This document shows positions 17,600-26,796 of a stretch of 64,000 nt of DNA, piece after piece. Position 1 is the stretch's first letter. Every line of letters starts with the position of its first letter. This stretch comes from Hyphomicrobiales bacterium (GTDB taxonomy: Bacteria; Pseudomonadota; Alphaproteobacteria; Rhizobiales; Aestuariivirgaceae), in contig JANYHN010000051.1 in the NCBI GenBank assembly GCA_025359045.1, forward strand, positions 42,959 through 106,958, written 5' to 3'. The position numbers were made by a program, and so were the translations under genes. The notes below the pieces were generated by a model, which saw only the letters and a list, made by a program, of their open reading frames with translations, had not been told where the DNA came from and searched no databases.

Positions 17600-19132
17600 T
17601 TAATAGGCGCCCTTGCCAGATAAAATAGCGGGCAATGTTCGCAAAATCAGACTGATGTCCGAAGAAATTGAGGGGTAGAAAACATAGTCAAGATCCATTT
17701 CAACTTGTTTTTCCCATGGCACTTCAGCCCGCCCTGAGACTTGCCAAATGCAAGTAATTCTCGGCTTCGTATCAAGACGCCCAAATTCATGAATTTTATA
17801 TTTTACGACTTCATTTTCGAGATTTGGTCGGGGCCCGACAATCGACATTGACCCCATGAGTACATTCAGCAATTGCGGCAGCTCATCAATCGACGCACGA
17901 CGAATGATGCGGCCCACGCGGGTAACGCGGGGGTCACTCTTCATTTTGAAATGTAAGCCGTTGCGATCGCTCTGGGCCAAGAGCGCGGCTCGTAGAGCTT
18001 CAGCATCGATAAACATGGAACGGAACTTCCACATAAGAAAACGGCTTCCGCCTTGACCGACGCGTTTTTGTGAAAAGAAAACAGGGCCAGGCGATTCCAA
18101 TTTAATCGCTATTGCAATCAATAGAAAGAATGGCGTCAAAACCAAAAGGCCGACACTCGCTAAACACACATCAAGCAATCGTTTAGTCGTTGAAAATAAA
18201 CGTTGTCGCATTTTCCAGGTCACAGGCAAAGACCGAGCATTGAGGCGAGCAGATGTCGTACTCCAGCCGAACTTTGGTCGACTTTGCATTTCTTTCTGAT
18301 CACGCCAACAGCGAAAAAGAAAAAGAGGATTTCCCACAAAATATCGTCGCCACATTCGCGCAGGCTCCTGCAAAAACCGCCAAATCCATTCAAAGCCGGC
18401 TTCGCGCAGCCATAACGGAGCCCGTGAAATTCGGCCGCTGTAAAAATCAAACAATCCACCTACGCCAATGGCCACACTTGGAACTAGGCGTGCATGATTG
18501 GTCTCAATCCACATGTCTTGGCGTGGGGCACCCAAAGCAACCAACAAAATATGAGCATTTGAAGCGTTGATTGAACTAATGACACGTTCGGTTTCACCAT
18601 CGGTAAAATAGCCGTCTTGGGTTCCTGCAATTTTTAAAGTTGGGTATTGCCGCGTCATGTTTTGTGCAACCGCGGCAGCCACACCGGGTGCTGCACCCAG
18701 CAGGTAAATGGATAATCCCTTTTCAGATGCCGTTTTGCAAAGGAGCGGAAACATGTCCGTTCCATTCACATTGCCAACGACATTGATTCCCCGCATGAGA
18801 CCTGCCATTCGGATTCCACTTCCATCTGCAAACACCATAGATTGGCGTGATAAAACGCGGCCATAAGCGGCATCACACTTGGCACGGTTCAAACAGTCAG
18901 CATTAACAAATGCAAAAGATCGCTTCTCCCTCTCCTGTGCAGATCCAATTACTTTTTCCAATGCTTGCGACATTGTAAGATTATCGATCTCAATGCCGAA
19001 AATACGATACTTCTTCGGCTGAAGGCCAAGGTTTGCAGTCATCAACCATTTGAACCCCTGCTTTATGAGTTGAGTTGGCTTCATAGATAGACGCGAGTGC
19101 TCAGAATTACCGAGTTGAATAGTCGTTTCCAT
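17600..19132 (-). CDS. GT26 (WecG/TagA/CpsF) and polyprenyl-P sugar transferase fusion
   Basis: 510-residue two-domain protein. Residues about 45-260 match the WecG/TagA/CpsF glycosyltransferase family (FVNADCLNRAK, FADGSGIRMAG). Residues about 310-510 match the bacterial sugar transferase family that starts polymer synthesis on undecaprenyl phosphate: a membrane helix (VCLASVGLLVLTPFFLLIA), then ESPGPVFFSQKRVG, MWKFRSM, SIDELPQLLNV and SIVGPRPNL. One chain thus appears to carry both the priming enzyme and the next glycosyltransferase, acting at the inner membrane. The predicted sigma-54 promoter is 44 bases upstream. The exact sugars cannot be inferred. Confidence 0.87.
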   Translation of the reverse strand: METTIQLGNSEHSRLSMKPTQLIKQGFKWLMTANLGLQPKKYRIFGIEIDNLTMSQALEKVIGSAQEREKRSFAFVNADCLNRAKCDAAYGRVLSRQSMVFADGSGIRMAGLMRGINVVGNVNGTDMFPLLCKTASEKGLSIYLLGAAPGVAAAVAQNMTRQYPTLKIAGTQDGYFTDGETERVISSINASNAHILLVALGAPRQDMWIETNHARLVPSVAIGVGGLFDFYSGRISRAPLWLREAGFEWIWRFLQEPARMWRRYFVGNPLFLFRCWRDQKEMQSRPKFGWSTTSARLNARSLPVTWKMRQRLFSTTKRLLDVCLASVGLLVLTPFFLLIAIAIKLESPGPVFFSQKRVGQGGSRFLMWKFRSMFIDAEALRAALLAQSDRNGLHFKMKSDPRVTRVGRIIRRASIDELPQLLNVLMGSMSIVGPRPNLENEVVKYKIHEFGRLDTKPRITCIWQVSGRAEVPWEKQVEMDLDYVFYPSISSDISLILRTLPAILSGKGAY

Positions 19133-19436
19133 TTGAGTTTGCTTTCCTGTTTCGTTTTTTTATTAAAAGCATCGTCGCAAGCGCTGTGCCGAATTTTAAA
19201 ATTCAATCAACCCATTGAAATGACTAATCTTGCGCTAAGTCACTGATTGCGATCTCTGACTTCGGGACGCATAACTGCTCCCATTTTGCTTCTCAAACAG
19301 AGAGATATGTCCATCATGGCAGTTCCAAGGAACATCGCAAAATTCACTCTAAGTATATGATAAAAAAGATTTTATTTTGAAAAATGCGAGATACCGGCAG
19401 AGTGGCTCTGTTTTTGCGACAGTGTTTGGTGAACTC
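19133..19436. other. Divergent intergenic control region of the polysaccharide locus
   Basis: About 300 bases without a gene between the GT26 fusion (minus) and pyruvyl transferase (plus). It holds the -24/-12 element at 19176-19191, a perfect palindrome GAATTTTAAAATTC at 19191-19204, the inverted repeats at 19202-19219 and 19221-19242, and an inverted repeat GTTCC-AA-GGAAC near 19323-19334. I see no convincing promoter for the plus-strand operon. Confidence 0.6.
19176..19191 (-). promoter_or_regulatory. Putative sigma-54 (-24/-12) promoter of the polysaccharide fusion gene
   Basis: On the minus strand CGGCACAGCGCTTGCG matches the sigma-54 consensus: GGCAC, five bases, TTGC, with exactly 10 bases between the invariant GG and GC. 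The predicted start is near 19165, about 33 bases ahead of the ATG. Two inverted repeats lie upstream (TTCAAT-N6-ATTGAA at 19202-19219 and TGACT-N12-AGTCA at 19221-19242) and could be activator sites. The gene for a sigma-54 activator is 3 kb downstream. Confidence 0.6.
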
Positions 19437-20501
19437 ATGAGAGCAAGCTGTGTAATGACAATCGGACTTATCAACCTTTACTCCACGCGAAACCTTGGCG
19501 ACGCTGCAATCTACGCGGCCTTGGCACAGTTGAGCCCTGACAAAACGGTGGTAGGTGCATTGGATGAGGAAAATCCAACATTAATCAATGGCTTTTCTAT
19601 TCAATCAAGACTTGATGAGTGTTCAAGCTTGATCAGTGTTGGCGGGGATATTTTCAACAACGCCCGACCACGTTTTATCACAAGACGATTTTTGTCAAAT
19701 GTTCGCGCTTTAAATTCTCAAAGGCATCGCACTATGCTTTTTGGACAATCCATTCCGCCTTCTTGCAGAGGCATTTCATTCTCGATTCTATCAAAAACAA
19801 TAAAAAACGTAGCAGCAGCCGTTGTCAGAGACGAGGAAAGTCACAAGCGTTTGAAGCAAGCTGGTGTGCCAATTGAGCTTTCTTACGACACTGCTTTCGT
19901 TTTAAAAACCAATCAGCTGGCGAAGGCCGAAGCTGTTTCACTTTTCTCAAGTCTGGGCTTAGAGCCATCGAAGACCGCTGTCATTTCTCTTCGAAATAAA
20001 TGTTTGATGTATGGCGAAACGGGCAGTGAGAAACAGCTTATTGAGATTTGCAAAAGTCTCGAAGCGCGCGGTCATCAGATTGCGCTCGTCATTCAGGCTG
20101 ACGGAGATGTGGCAGACACAGACCGCGTATTGGCGATAAGTATCCAAAAGGCCTGCCCAAAAGCTGTAATTCTCGATCCATTTCTTGCGGCCCCGCTACT
20201 TGAACCTTGGGCACTACTCACAGCGATTTTCGCCATCGCAAATATTGTTGTTGCTGTTAGATATCATGCAGCAATTCTAAGACTGATTACGGGTCGTAGA
20301 TGTTATGTGTTGCATTACTCAAACAAAGGCAGTGACCTTTGCCAAAGGTTAGGTATTGCAGGCACTGCACTTGGGGGTGAAGTTGACGACCACCTGATCA
20401 GAGCAATTGAAGCTAGCAGTCAGGCCGCATTTGACGCTACACCCTACGCCCACCATGTGCGCGATAGCTTTACGCAGGGCTTGGCCCTTGCGTCGGCGTA
20501 A
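19437..20501 (+). CDS. Polysaccharide pyruvyl transferase family protein
   Basis: About 354 residues of the polysaccharide pyruvyl transferase family, which transfers pyruvate from phosphoenolpyruvate as a ketal onto sugar residues of exopolysaccharide or its lipid-linked repeat. The start shows the typical TIGLINLYSTRNLGDAAIYAAL segment; a GGD-centred turn (SVGGDIFNN) and the late conserved AVRYHAAILRL stretch (Arg-Tyr-His) are also seen. The start is uncertain: ATG at 19437 (GGTG ahead), ATG at 19455 (closest to family starts) or TTG at 19377. It heads a plus-strand group with the flippase 8 bases downstream. Confidence 0.8.
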   Translation: MRASCVMTIGLINLYSTRNLGDAAIYAALAQLSPDKTVVGALDEENPTLINGFSIQSRLDECSSLISVGGDIFNNARPRFITRRFLSNVRALNSQRHRTMLFGQSIPPSCRGISFSILSKTIKNVAAAVVRDEESHKRLKQAGVPIELSYDTAFVLKTNQLAKAEAVSLFSSLGLEPSKTAVISLRNKCLMYGETGSEKQLIEICKSLEARGHQIALVIQADGDVADTDRVLAISIQKACPKAVILDPFLAAPLLEPWALLTAIFAIANIVVAVRYHAAILRLITGRRCYVLHYSNKGSDLCQRLGIAGTALGGEVDDHLIRAIEASSQAAFDATPYAHHVRDSFTQGLALASA

Positions 20502-20509
20502 GCGCTGCC

Positions 20510-21769
20510 ATGACTCTCGTCAACTCTACTGCTGTAAACCCCCAAATGATACGGTTATGTAGTGCACTCAGCACACTTGGCGGCGCCGAAATGGTCAATC
20601 GCGGAACCCGTATTTTAACTGCGGTAGCATTGTCCAGAATGTTGGGCCCGCAGGATTTTGGGATAGCAGCTATTGTTCTGACAAGTTCAGAATTTATTCG
20701 AATATTTACACAAACTGGTATCGGTGCTCGCATTATTTCGGCTTCGGCTTTGGAGCTCGATAGAGTTTGTCATGCGGCTCACCGATTAAATTATATTCTT
20801 TATGGTGCGATCTTGGTGGCACAGCTCGCTCTCGCTTGGCCTATCGCAATGGCCTACGGCGACCGGTCAATTGCAGCACTCATCGCCGTAATGGCCCTGC
20901 CCTACGCGCTCTTTCCTGCCGCCTCAGTTCAAGTCTACCGCGTACAACGACAGCTCAGAATGTCTGCAACTGCCGTGATGTCCATTATCCTAATCTCGGG
21001 TGATAATCTTCTGGCAGCATTATTTGCATTTGCAGGCTTTGGGTTGTGGTCAATTGCCATTCCCAAATTGATCGTCGCATTGGCTTGGGTCCTTGGATAT
21101 CGAAAACTCGACAATTGGCGGCCAACGACCAAGCCAGATGTTGCCATACTGCGCGACACATGGAAATTTGGGCGCACCGTGTTGTTTACAGAGCTTGTCT
21201 CTGCGCTGCGGCTACAGGGCGACAAGCTGATACTCGGTCAACTTATTGGTTTGTCATTGCTTGGAACCTATTATTTTGCGTTCAATGCTGGCCTTGGCAT
21301 TACATCAGCGCTGATAACTGCTTGCAGCGCCGCTCTGTTACCTTACTTCACAAACTTGCCGAGTGGTGCTGCTGTAAAGACAAGATTCATCAAAGCAACA
21401 GCATTGCTATATGTTCTGCTATTGCCAATCTTTGCACTGCAAATTGGCCTTGCCCCTTGGTATGTGCCAATTGTTTTTGGTCAGAAATGGGCAAATACAG
21501 TCCCGCTGATGATGGTATTATGCGCAAGTGGAATGCCTTTCGTACTTTGGCGTGCTACATCCATGCTGCTGCGAACAGTTGGAAAGCCCGCCTTCGAGTT
21601 TCGCTTCACCTTGGCGCTCACAGTTGTCAGCCTCGCCTGCCTCTGTGTTACCGCACATTTTGGATTGTTTGCGATTGCAACCGCTCAACTCGTAATCAAT
21701 CTCATCTTCTGTCCGATTTTCGCATTCATCACACTCAAATATTTATCCAAGGAAGCGTCATATGTATAA
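20510..21769 (+). CDS. Wzx-like polysaccharide flippase
   Basis: 419-residue polytopic membrane protein of the polysaccharide transport (MOP/Wzx) superfamily, with roughly 12 hydrophobic segments. It carries the typical start GGAEMVNRGTRILTAVALSRMLGPQDFGI, in which LGP-DFG is a common motif of O-unit flippases. It would move the undecaprenyl-linked repeat unit from the cytoplasmic to the periplasmic face for polymerisation by the Wzy-like protein at 24 kb. It follows the pyruvyl transferase and overlaps the next glycosyltransferase by 8 bases. Confidence 0.87.
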   Translation: MTLVNSTAVNPQMIRLCSALSTLGGAEMVNRGTRILTAVALSRMLGPQDFGIAAIVLTSSEFIRIFTQTGIGARIISASALELDRVCHAAHRLNYILYGAILVAQLALAWPIAMAYGDRSIAALIAVMALPYALFPAASVQVYRVQRQLRMSATAVMSIILISGDNLLAALFAFAGFGLWSIAIPKLIVALAWVLGYRKLDNWRPTTKPDVAILRDTWKFGRTVLFTELVSALRLQGDKLILGQLIGLSLLGTYYFAFNAGLGITSALITACSAALLPYFTNLPSGAAVKTRFIKATALLYVLLLPIFALQIGLAPWYVPIVFGQKWANTVPLMMVLCASGMPFVLWRATSMLLRTVGKPAFEFRFTLALTVVSLACLCVTAHFGLFAIATAQLVINLIFCPIFAFITLKYLSKEASYV

Positions 21770-22646
21770 ACCAGCTATTTCTGTTGTGATCCCCTGTTAC
21801 AACGCAAAAAAATTCTTGAGTGCAACACTGTCCGCCCTTCGCGCTCAGAGTTTTACGGATTGGGAAGCCATCGTTATTGACGACGGTTCAACAGATAACT
21901 CCTCTGATATTGCATGGGGTCTTTCTCAAGCTGATAAAAGAATTAGTGTAAGTTGGCAGACCAACTGGGGCGTCTCGTTTACGCGCAATCGGGGAGCCGA
22001 GTTGGCCAAGGCCGATATTGTCGCTTTTCTCGATTCTGATGATGTTTGGCATCCCAATTTTCTGCAAGAGATGTTTGATTTCATGGAGGCAAAACGAGAA
22101 CGTGCCGTTGGTTTTGCACGCGCTCGCTTTGTAACACCTGAAGGAACACCAACCAAGGCTGTGAGCCGGTCAAAGCTAAAAAATCTTTCAACTGCTGATT
22201 TTTTAGCAGGCAACCCTACGACAACCTGCTCAAACCTTGTTGTTCGCCGCGATGCGTTTCTCAAGTCCGGTGGATTTAAAAAAGGGCTTAACCACGCGGA
22301 AGATCAGCTATGGCTATTGCAGATGCATTTGAACGGTTACCTCATTGAAGGCCATGATAGAATCTTACTGGACTATCGTACAAATAATGCAGGTTTGTCG
22401 TCCGATATTGAAGCGATGCGCAGAGGCTGGGATGAAATGGTAATGACCGTTCAATCCATGTATCCTGATGTCATCACGCCAGCATTGCCACGCGCACGCG
22501 CGCGCAATTTACTTTATTTGGCAAAGCGTGCCATGCGCACTGGCCAAGGATTTCCCACTGCACTTTCTTATCTTCGGGCTTCGCTGAAAGCCGATTGGCC
22601 CACCCTGCCACTTGCCATTTCAACCGCCATTCATGCGCGCATTTAG
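21762..22646 (+). CDS. GT2 family glycosyltransferase
   Basis: 294-residue GT-A fold glycosyltransferase. The N-terminus is SVVIPCYNAKKFLSATL, followed by VIDDGSTDNS and the metal-binding DSDD motif (FLDSDDVWHPNF); HAEDQLWLLQM is the likely catalytic base region (ED-W type). It would add one sugar to the lipid-linked repeat at the inner membrane. AAGGAAG precedes the ATG and the gene overlaps the flippase stop by 8 bases. It shares its C-terminal helical arrangement (AMRTGQGFPTALSYLRASL) with the next gene, so the two look like an old tandem duplication. Confidence 0.9.
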   Translation: MYKPAISVVIPCYNAKKFLSATLSALRAQSFTDWEAIVIDDGSTDNSSDIAWGLSQADKRISVSWQTNWGVSFTRNRGAELAKADIVAFLDSDDVWHPNFLQEMFDFMEAKRERAVGFARARFVTPEGTPTKAVSRSKLKNLSTADFLAGNPTTTCSNLVVRRDAFLKSGGFKKGLNHAEDQLWLLQMHLNGYLIEGHDRILLDYRTNNAGLSSDIEAMRRGWDEMVMTVQSMYPDVITPALPRARARNLLYLAKRAMRTGQGFPTALSYLRASLKADWPTLPLAISTAIHARI

Positions 22647-22658
22647 AAAGAAAATAAT

Positions 22659-23636
22659 ATGCCCCAAATTTCAGTCATTATGCCTGTCTACAATGTTGAG
22701 AAATTCGTCGCTCGATCTATCGCGTCTGTGTTGCGTCAGAGCTATACCGATTTTGAACTCATCCTCGTAAATGACGGTGGCAAAGATAGCAGCCTCACTA
22801 TTTGTCAAAGCTTTAAAGATCCTCGCATTCGAATTATCTCGCAACCCAATCGTGGTCTTGCGGGTGCGCGCAACACCGGTATACGTCATGCTAATGGTCG
22901 TTACATCGCGTTGCTTGATTCAGACGACCTTTGGCATGAAGACAAACTCAACCAGCATATCAAACATCTCGATGCCAATCCAACAGTTGGGGTAAGTTAT
23001 TCGGGCAGCCTATTTATTGATGAATCTGATGCATCAATAGGAATATCGATGAGACCAAAATTGAAACAGATAGATACAGCGCACATATTCTGTCGTAACC
23101 CAATTGGAAATGGTTCTGCTCCTGTTATACGCCGCAGAGTATTCAGCGATATTGCATTTGCTCAAACCTTCAATGGCAAAACTGAATGGGCCTATTTTGA
23201 TGAGACGTTTCGTTTTGGCGAGGACATTGAATGTTGGATGCGCATTGCCTGCAACACAAAATGGAAGTTTGAAGGAATTGAGGGCGATTTAACATCATAC
23301 CGAATTGTCTCCGGTGGACTATCGTCAAACACGACCAAAATGTATGAATTCTGGAATAGAATGTATGTAAAAGTAGAATCTTATGCGCCTGAGATTACTT
23401 TGCAACACGGGAAAAAGGCCAGAGCCTATCAGTTAAGATATTATGCAAGGCGAGCAGTTCGCGAAGGCCAAGGATTCAAGGCCTTTGCCTACGTTTTAAA
23501 GTCTCTTTGTTATGCCCCCATCATTTTGATTGAAGATCCCAAAAAAACATTAGTAACACTGGCGGGCGCAATACTTGCCAGCATATTGCCCAAAGCACTG
23601 TTTCAGCGGCTGGAATATAGCGTCAACAGAGGCTAA
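22659..23636 (+). CDS. GT2 family glycosyltransferase
   Basis: 325-residue GT2 glycosyltransferase: SVIMPVYNVEKFVARSIAS, LVNDGGKDSS, LLDSDDLWHEDKL and RFGEDIECWMRIA. Function as for the previous gene, 12 bases upstream; sugar and linkage are unknown. The end AVREGQGFKAFAYVLKSL is very similar to the end of the previous gene, supporting tandem duplication with divergence. It ends the plus-strand group. The convergent acyltransferase remnant begins 47 bases later. Confidence 0.9.
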   Translation: MPQISVIMPVYNVEKFVARSIASVLRQSYTDFELILVNDGGKDSSLTICQSFKDPRIRIISQPNRGLAGARNTGIRHANGRYIALLDSDDLWHEDKLNQHIKHLDANPTVGVSYSGSLFIDESDASIGISMRPKLKQIDTAHIFCRNPIGNGSAPVIRRRVFSDIAFAQTFNGKTEWAYFDETFRFGEDIECWMRIACNTKWKFEGIEGDLTSYRIVSGGLSSNTTKMYEFWNRMYVKVESYAPEITLQHGKKARAYQLRYYARRAVREGQGFKAFAYVLKSLCYAPIILIEDPKKTLVTLAGAILASILPKALFQRLEYSVNRG

Positions 23637-23683
23637 TTGAAGATTAAATAAATCAGAAACGGAAAACTCAGGTTTCCTGTTTT

Positions 23684-24033
23684 TTATGACTTCTGGCTTA
23701 GCGCGAGTTTGTGAAACCAATTGCGCCCCGGCACTTCTACCAAGTGATAACTCACATAAGAAACGCCGACGACAATCACCAACATAGCAATTGAACACAG
23801 AAGTGGAGCGGATAGAGCGTGCCGAACCGCAGCAACATAAATTTACCAAGACCAAAGACTATTGCAAGTCGCCCTTCGTAATTTGCAGCAATAACGAAAC
23901 TAGATAAAACGAAGAAGAAATCAACGAAGAGAAATGAATTTCTAAATAATGCTTGAGTTCCGAAATCATTCAGCACCTGCATTTGAAGTAATGAAACCAA
24001 TAGTGCACAAATACCACGCCAACTATCAAGCAC
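23684..24033 (-). pseudogene. Acyltransferase_3 (OafA-like) remnant with large internal deletion
   Basis: The minus strand encodes the N-terminus of an acyltransferase_3 membrane protein (VLDSWRGICALLVSL, FVDFFFVLSSFVIAANY, KFMLLRFGTLYPLHF), preceded in frame by DQFE. About 75 codons in, the frame ends. A different frame then gives a typical family C-terminus (SYVSYHLVEVPGRNWFHKLA, stop at 23684-23686). The roughly 250 central codons are missing and the two ends are out of frame. An intact gene would O-acetylate the exopolysaccharide, so this modification is probably lost here. It lies 10 bases downstream of the polymerase gene. Confidence 0.75.
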
Positions 24034-24043
24034 TTCAAATTGA

Positions 24044-25387
24044 TCAGGCGTGGAATTGTTGGTTGTGCTCGTATGATGCTGCTCCGCTATGTGTCAGGGA
24101 TTGAAAGGCCTTGCCAAATGGGCTGTGGAAATGTTGTCGCGACGCACGGCCTATCAACAAAAGCCCCGGCCAAAATTGATATACGAGAATTTCGAGATTT
24201 TCGCCAAACGTATAAAGTAGCAAGGTCAACATCATGGCGAGGCCACCACGTGCTGTGCGACTAGTTTGGGCTTTCATAATCAATTCAACAAAGCTTGCAA
24301 ACATCGGCACGGCTAATGCAGCAAACCCAACAGCACCTTTGACGAAGAGAAGCCCATACCAAGTATGATGCGAACCAATTGGCATGTATTCGACGATGTG
24401 CGGCCCACGCTCTACGGCACCATGACCGAAAATTGGCGCTTCATCCTGCCATCGCTGCCAAGCTATCCGCCCGAGGGTTGCGCGGACTCTGCTTGAAGCT
24501 GCACGCGCCGCAACAAACTTTGCATTGGCCGCATCCATGAGATCATTCAATTGCTCAATCATAAGCCCAGCAGTCGTAGTGACAAATGCACTCGCAAGGA
24601 AAACGCGAGGGCGCGTTAGACCCGAAAGCGCTGATGTCAAAGCCGGAACGGCAACGAGGGCAATCAGCGCCAACCTGGATTGAGACGTCCAACAGATACA
24701 AAAGCATGAGCCAATGCCAATAATTCTCCATTTAAGTGAACGATCCTGCAAAGCAAGGATCAAATAGACATTTGCCACCATGCCTGCTGCGGGAGCCCAA
24801 GGCGAAAAGAAACTCCAGCGTGCATTCGGTGAATCATAACCCACTGAGTAAAGATCAACCGAAAAAAATTCGGGCCCCGGCCCTCCGAGCATAAAAAGAG
24901 GGGAGACATAAAAATGACCCGGCAGGTGGATGAGTGGAGCGATTTGAAAAATGGGGATCAAGCATAGTGTTTGCAAAGCAAGCAAATTGCCAGCTCTCGC
25001 CAAAACGCGAGGTCTAATATCTAAGCAAGCCCCAATCGTTATGAAAACAGCTATCAGAGCCCAACCCTTTACCCAACCAATCGAAGACTTAGTGATTTGG
25101 GATACTGGTAGATTGAAATCGATATGCCCCAAAATCAGAGCAAGCAACAGCACGAGCATACCCGCAATCCAGATTAGTGGACCTATAAAAACCCGTACAC
25201 GTTGGCGCGAAGGTGTGAGCTCATTTTGAGTGTAGGCACGCCATAAAATGACGCACACCAAATACCAACCAACCAACGGTGCAAGTAAATAGAGTCCACC
25301 AAATAAGTAGACCACCCAAGTGCCAGTGATCGCTTTCCAGATCAGGCGCTCTTCAAGATTTTGCGGAGTATAGGCTGACGTATCCAA
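24044..25387 (-). CDS. Wzy/O-antigen ligase-like polysaccharide polymerase
   Basis: 447-residue polytopic membrane protein with about 10-12 hydrophobic segments and a large periplasmic loop late in the chain. The GSHHTWYGLLFVKGAVG segment matches the family's GSHNxYL signature. It would polymerise lipid-linked repeats in the periplasm, with chain length set by the Wzz-like protein encoded just upstream. The predicted start is TTG at 25387, overlapping the Wzz gene by 46 bases; a shorter start inside the first membrane helix cannot be excluded. Sequence is poorly conserved in this family, so polymerase versus ligase is undecided. Confidence 0.75.
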   Translation of the reverse strand: MDTSAYTPQNLEERLIWKAITGTWVVYLFGGLYLLAPLVGWYLVCVILWRAYTQNELTPSRQRVRVFIGPLIWIAGMLVLLLALILGHIDFNLPVSQITKSSIGWVKGWALIAVFITIGACLDIRPRVLARAGNLLALQTLCLIPIFQIAPLIHLPGHFYVSPLFMLGGPGPEFFSVDLYSVGYDSPNARWSFFSPWAPAAGMVANVYLILALQDRSLKWRIIGIGSCFCICWTSQSRLALIALVAVPALTSALSGLTRPRVFLASAFVTTTAGLMIEQLNDLMDAANAKFVAARAASSRVRATLGRIAWQRWQDEAPIFGHGAVERGPHIVEYMPIGSHHTWYGLLFVKGAVGFAALAVPMFASFVELIMKAQTSRTARGGLAMMLTLLLYTFGENLEILVYQFWPGLLLIGRASRQHFHSPFGKAFQSLTHSGAASYEHNQQFHA

Positions 25388-26796
25388 GTAAATACCAATG
25401 CGATGAGAATAAATAATGTTCCTGTCATGCCTCCGCCAATTGCATAGATAACTTTGGGCGACGAAGGATTTTCTGGCAAAGAAGCAGGTGAAAGAATTTG
25501 TAATAAAGGATAGGACGCATAAATATCCTGACGATTGGTATCAACGCGCGCCAGTGCCGAACTAAATACGGCCTCCGCAATCTTGTGGTCTCGTTCAAGA
25601 TCTTCCAATTTTGCTGCGTTTGCGGTTTGAGTCTGGAGCGTAACATCTTGACTTCTAGCGGCCAATTCGAGCGAACCTAATTGCGCATTTAGACCATTAA
25701 TTTGAGCTTCAGTTTCCACCATAGTCCGAAACAAATCGCTTCGATCTTTGCTTTCACTTAACAACAAATGCTCGATGACGCGCTTGCCACCCTTGCCCGC
25801 CAAATCCGTGGCGATTTCCATGATCTGGCTCCGTGCGGCACGAACACGGGTAGCCGACTCCATTCTTTTTGGATGATTAATGCCCCACTTTGCCCGGTTT
25901 GCACCATCCTCAGTTAACGCCAATGACAGTTCGTTGGAAAGAGCGGAGTATCGCGGGTCGGCCTGCACTTGAAGAGCAGTAGCGGCATCCTGTGTCGTTA
26001 TGCCTAGAATATCTGAATAGCTTTGATTTTGAAATTTCGCCTTTTCGACTTCTGCCTGCAGTTGACCTATTTTTTGCCTTAGCAGCGCAGAATTATCAAT
26101 AATATTGCGGAACTGATCGATAGAAACCATGCCTTCTTTTTGTTGGAAATCAAGAAGTGTAACTCTGGCATTCTTTAAATTGGTTTCTACTTCAACGAGG
26201 CTTCGGCGGATTGAACTTGAGCGCCGTTCAATTTCATCATTGCGCAATATATCGAGTTGTTGTTCGGTTGCAACGAGTAATGCACGACAACGAGCCTGAG
26301 CTATTGTTGGAGAAGGTCCAGTCATCTTGAAATTCATGAGTGCGGTTTCTTCGACAAGCTGTATTGTAGGTTTTGGAATAATTCCAGAAGGATCATCAAG
26401 TACTTTTGCGGCGAGTCCTAAAACACGGCTGCTTTCGGCAATTGATTTGTAAATAACTTTTGGGCTCATACTTGCAGAATTAAAAGGAGAGCCCGATGAT
26501 GTTGAAGTCTGACCAATCTGATCTAGTGAAACACTTGAATTGCTAACCGAGCCAGGCAAGTTGAGTGTCATTTCGCTCGTATAAGACTTCGGGGTAAATC
26601 GTATATAAGTAAAAACTGCAGACCAAATCACAACAATGGGTAACCCAAATATTAGAAAATATCGGCGCTTGCGAGTGGCGCTACGACCTGTTTTCAAAAG
26701 AAAATTTCGTAACTCATTTCTCACGCCTAAGTTTTGAATTGGAATAATCTTTGTGAGATTACGGGGCGGCGCAAGTTTCAGTGCAATACTTTTCAT
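25342..26796 (-). CDS. Wzz/GumC-type chain length determinant
   Basis: 484-residue polysaccharide co-polymerase: N-terminal membrane helix (about 45-66, after a basic RKRRY segment), a long periplasmic coiled-coil region (about 190-410), and a C-terminal helix (near 455-475, VIYAIGGGMTGTLFILIALVF) preceded by the conserved proline-rich PASLPENPSSPK. There is no fused BY-kinase domain, so it belongs to the GumC-like class without Walker motifs. Its ATG overlaps the Wza-like stop in ATGA, and it overlaps the polymerase start; the three genes form one transcript controlling chain length, polymerisation and export. Confidence 0.88.
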   Translation of the reverse strand: MKSIALKLAPPRNLTKIIPIQNLGVRNELRNFLLKTGRSATRKRRYFLIFGLPIVVIWSAVFTYIRFTPKSYTSEMTLNLPGSVSNSSVSLDQIGQTSTSSGSPFNSASMSPKVIYKSIAESSRVLGLAAKVLDDPSGIIPKPTIQLVEETALMNFKMTGPSPTIAQARCRALLVATEQQLDILRNDEIERRSSSIRRSLVEVETNLKNARVTLLDFQQKEGMVSIDQFRNIIDNSALLRQKIGQLQAEVEKAKFQNQSYSDILGITTQDAATALQVQADPRYSALSNELSLALTEDGANRAKWGINHPKRMESATRVRAARSQIMEIATDLAGKGGKRVIEHLLLSESKDRSDLFRTMVETEAQINGLNAQLGSLELAARSQDVTLQTQTANAAKLEDLERDHKIAEAVFSSALARVDTNRQDIYASYPLLQILSPASLPENPSSPKVIYAIGGGMTGTLFILIALVFTWIRQPILRKILKSA

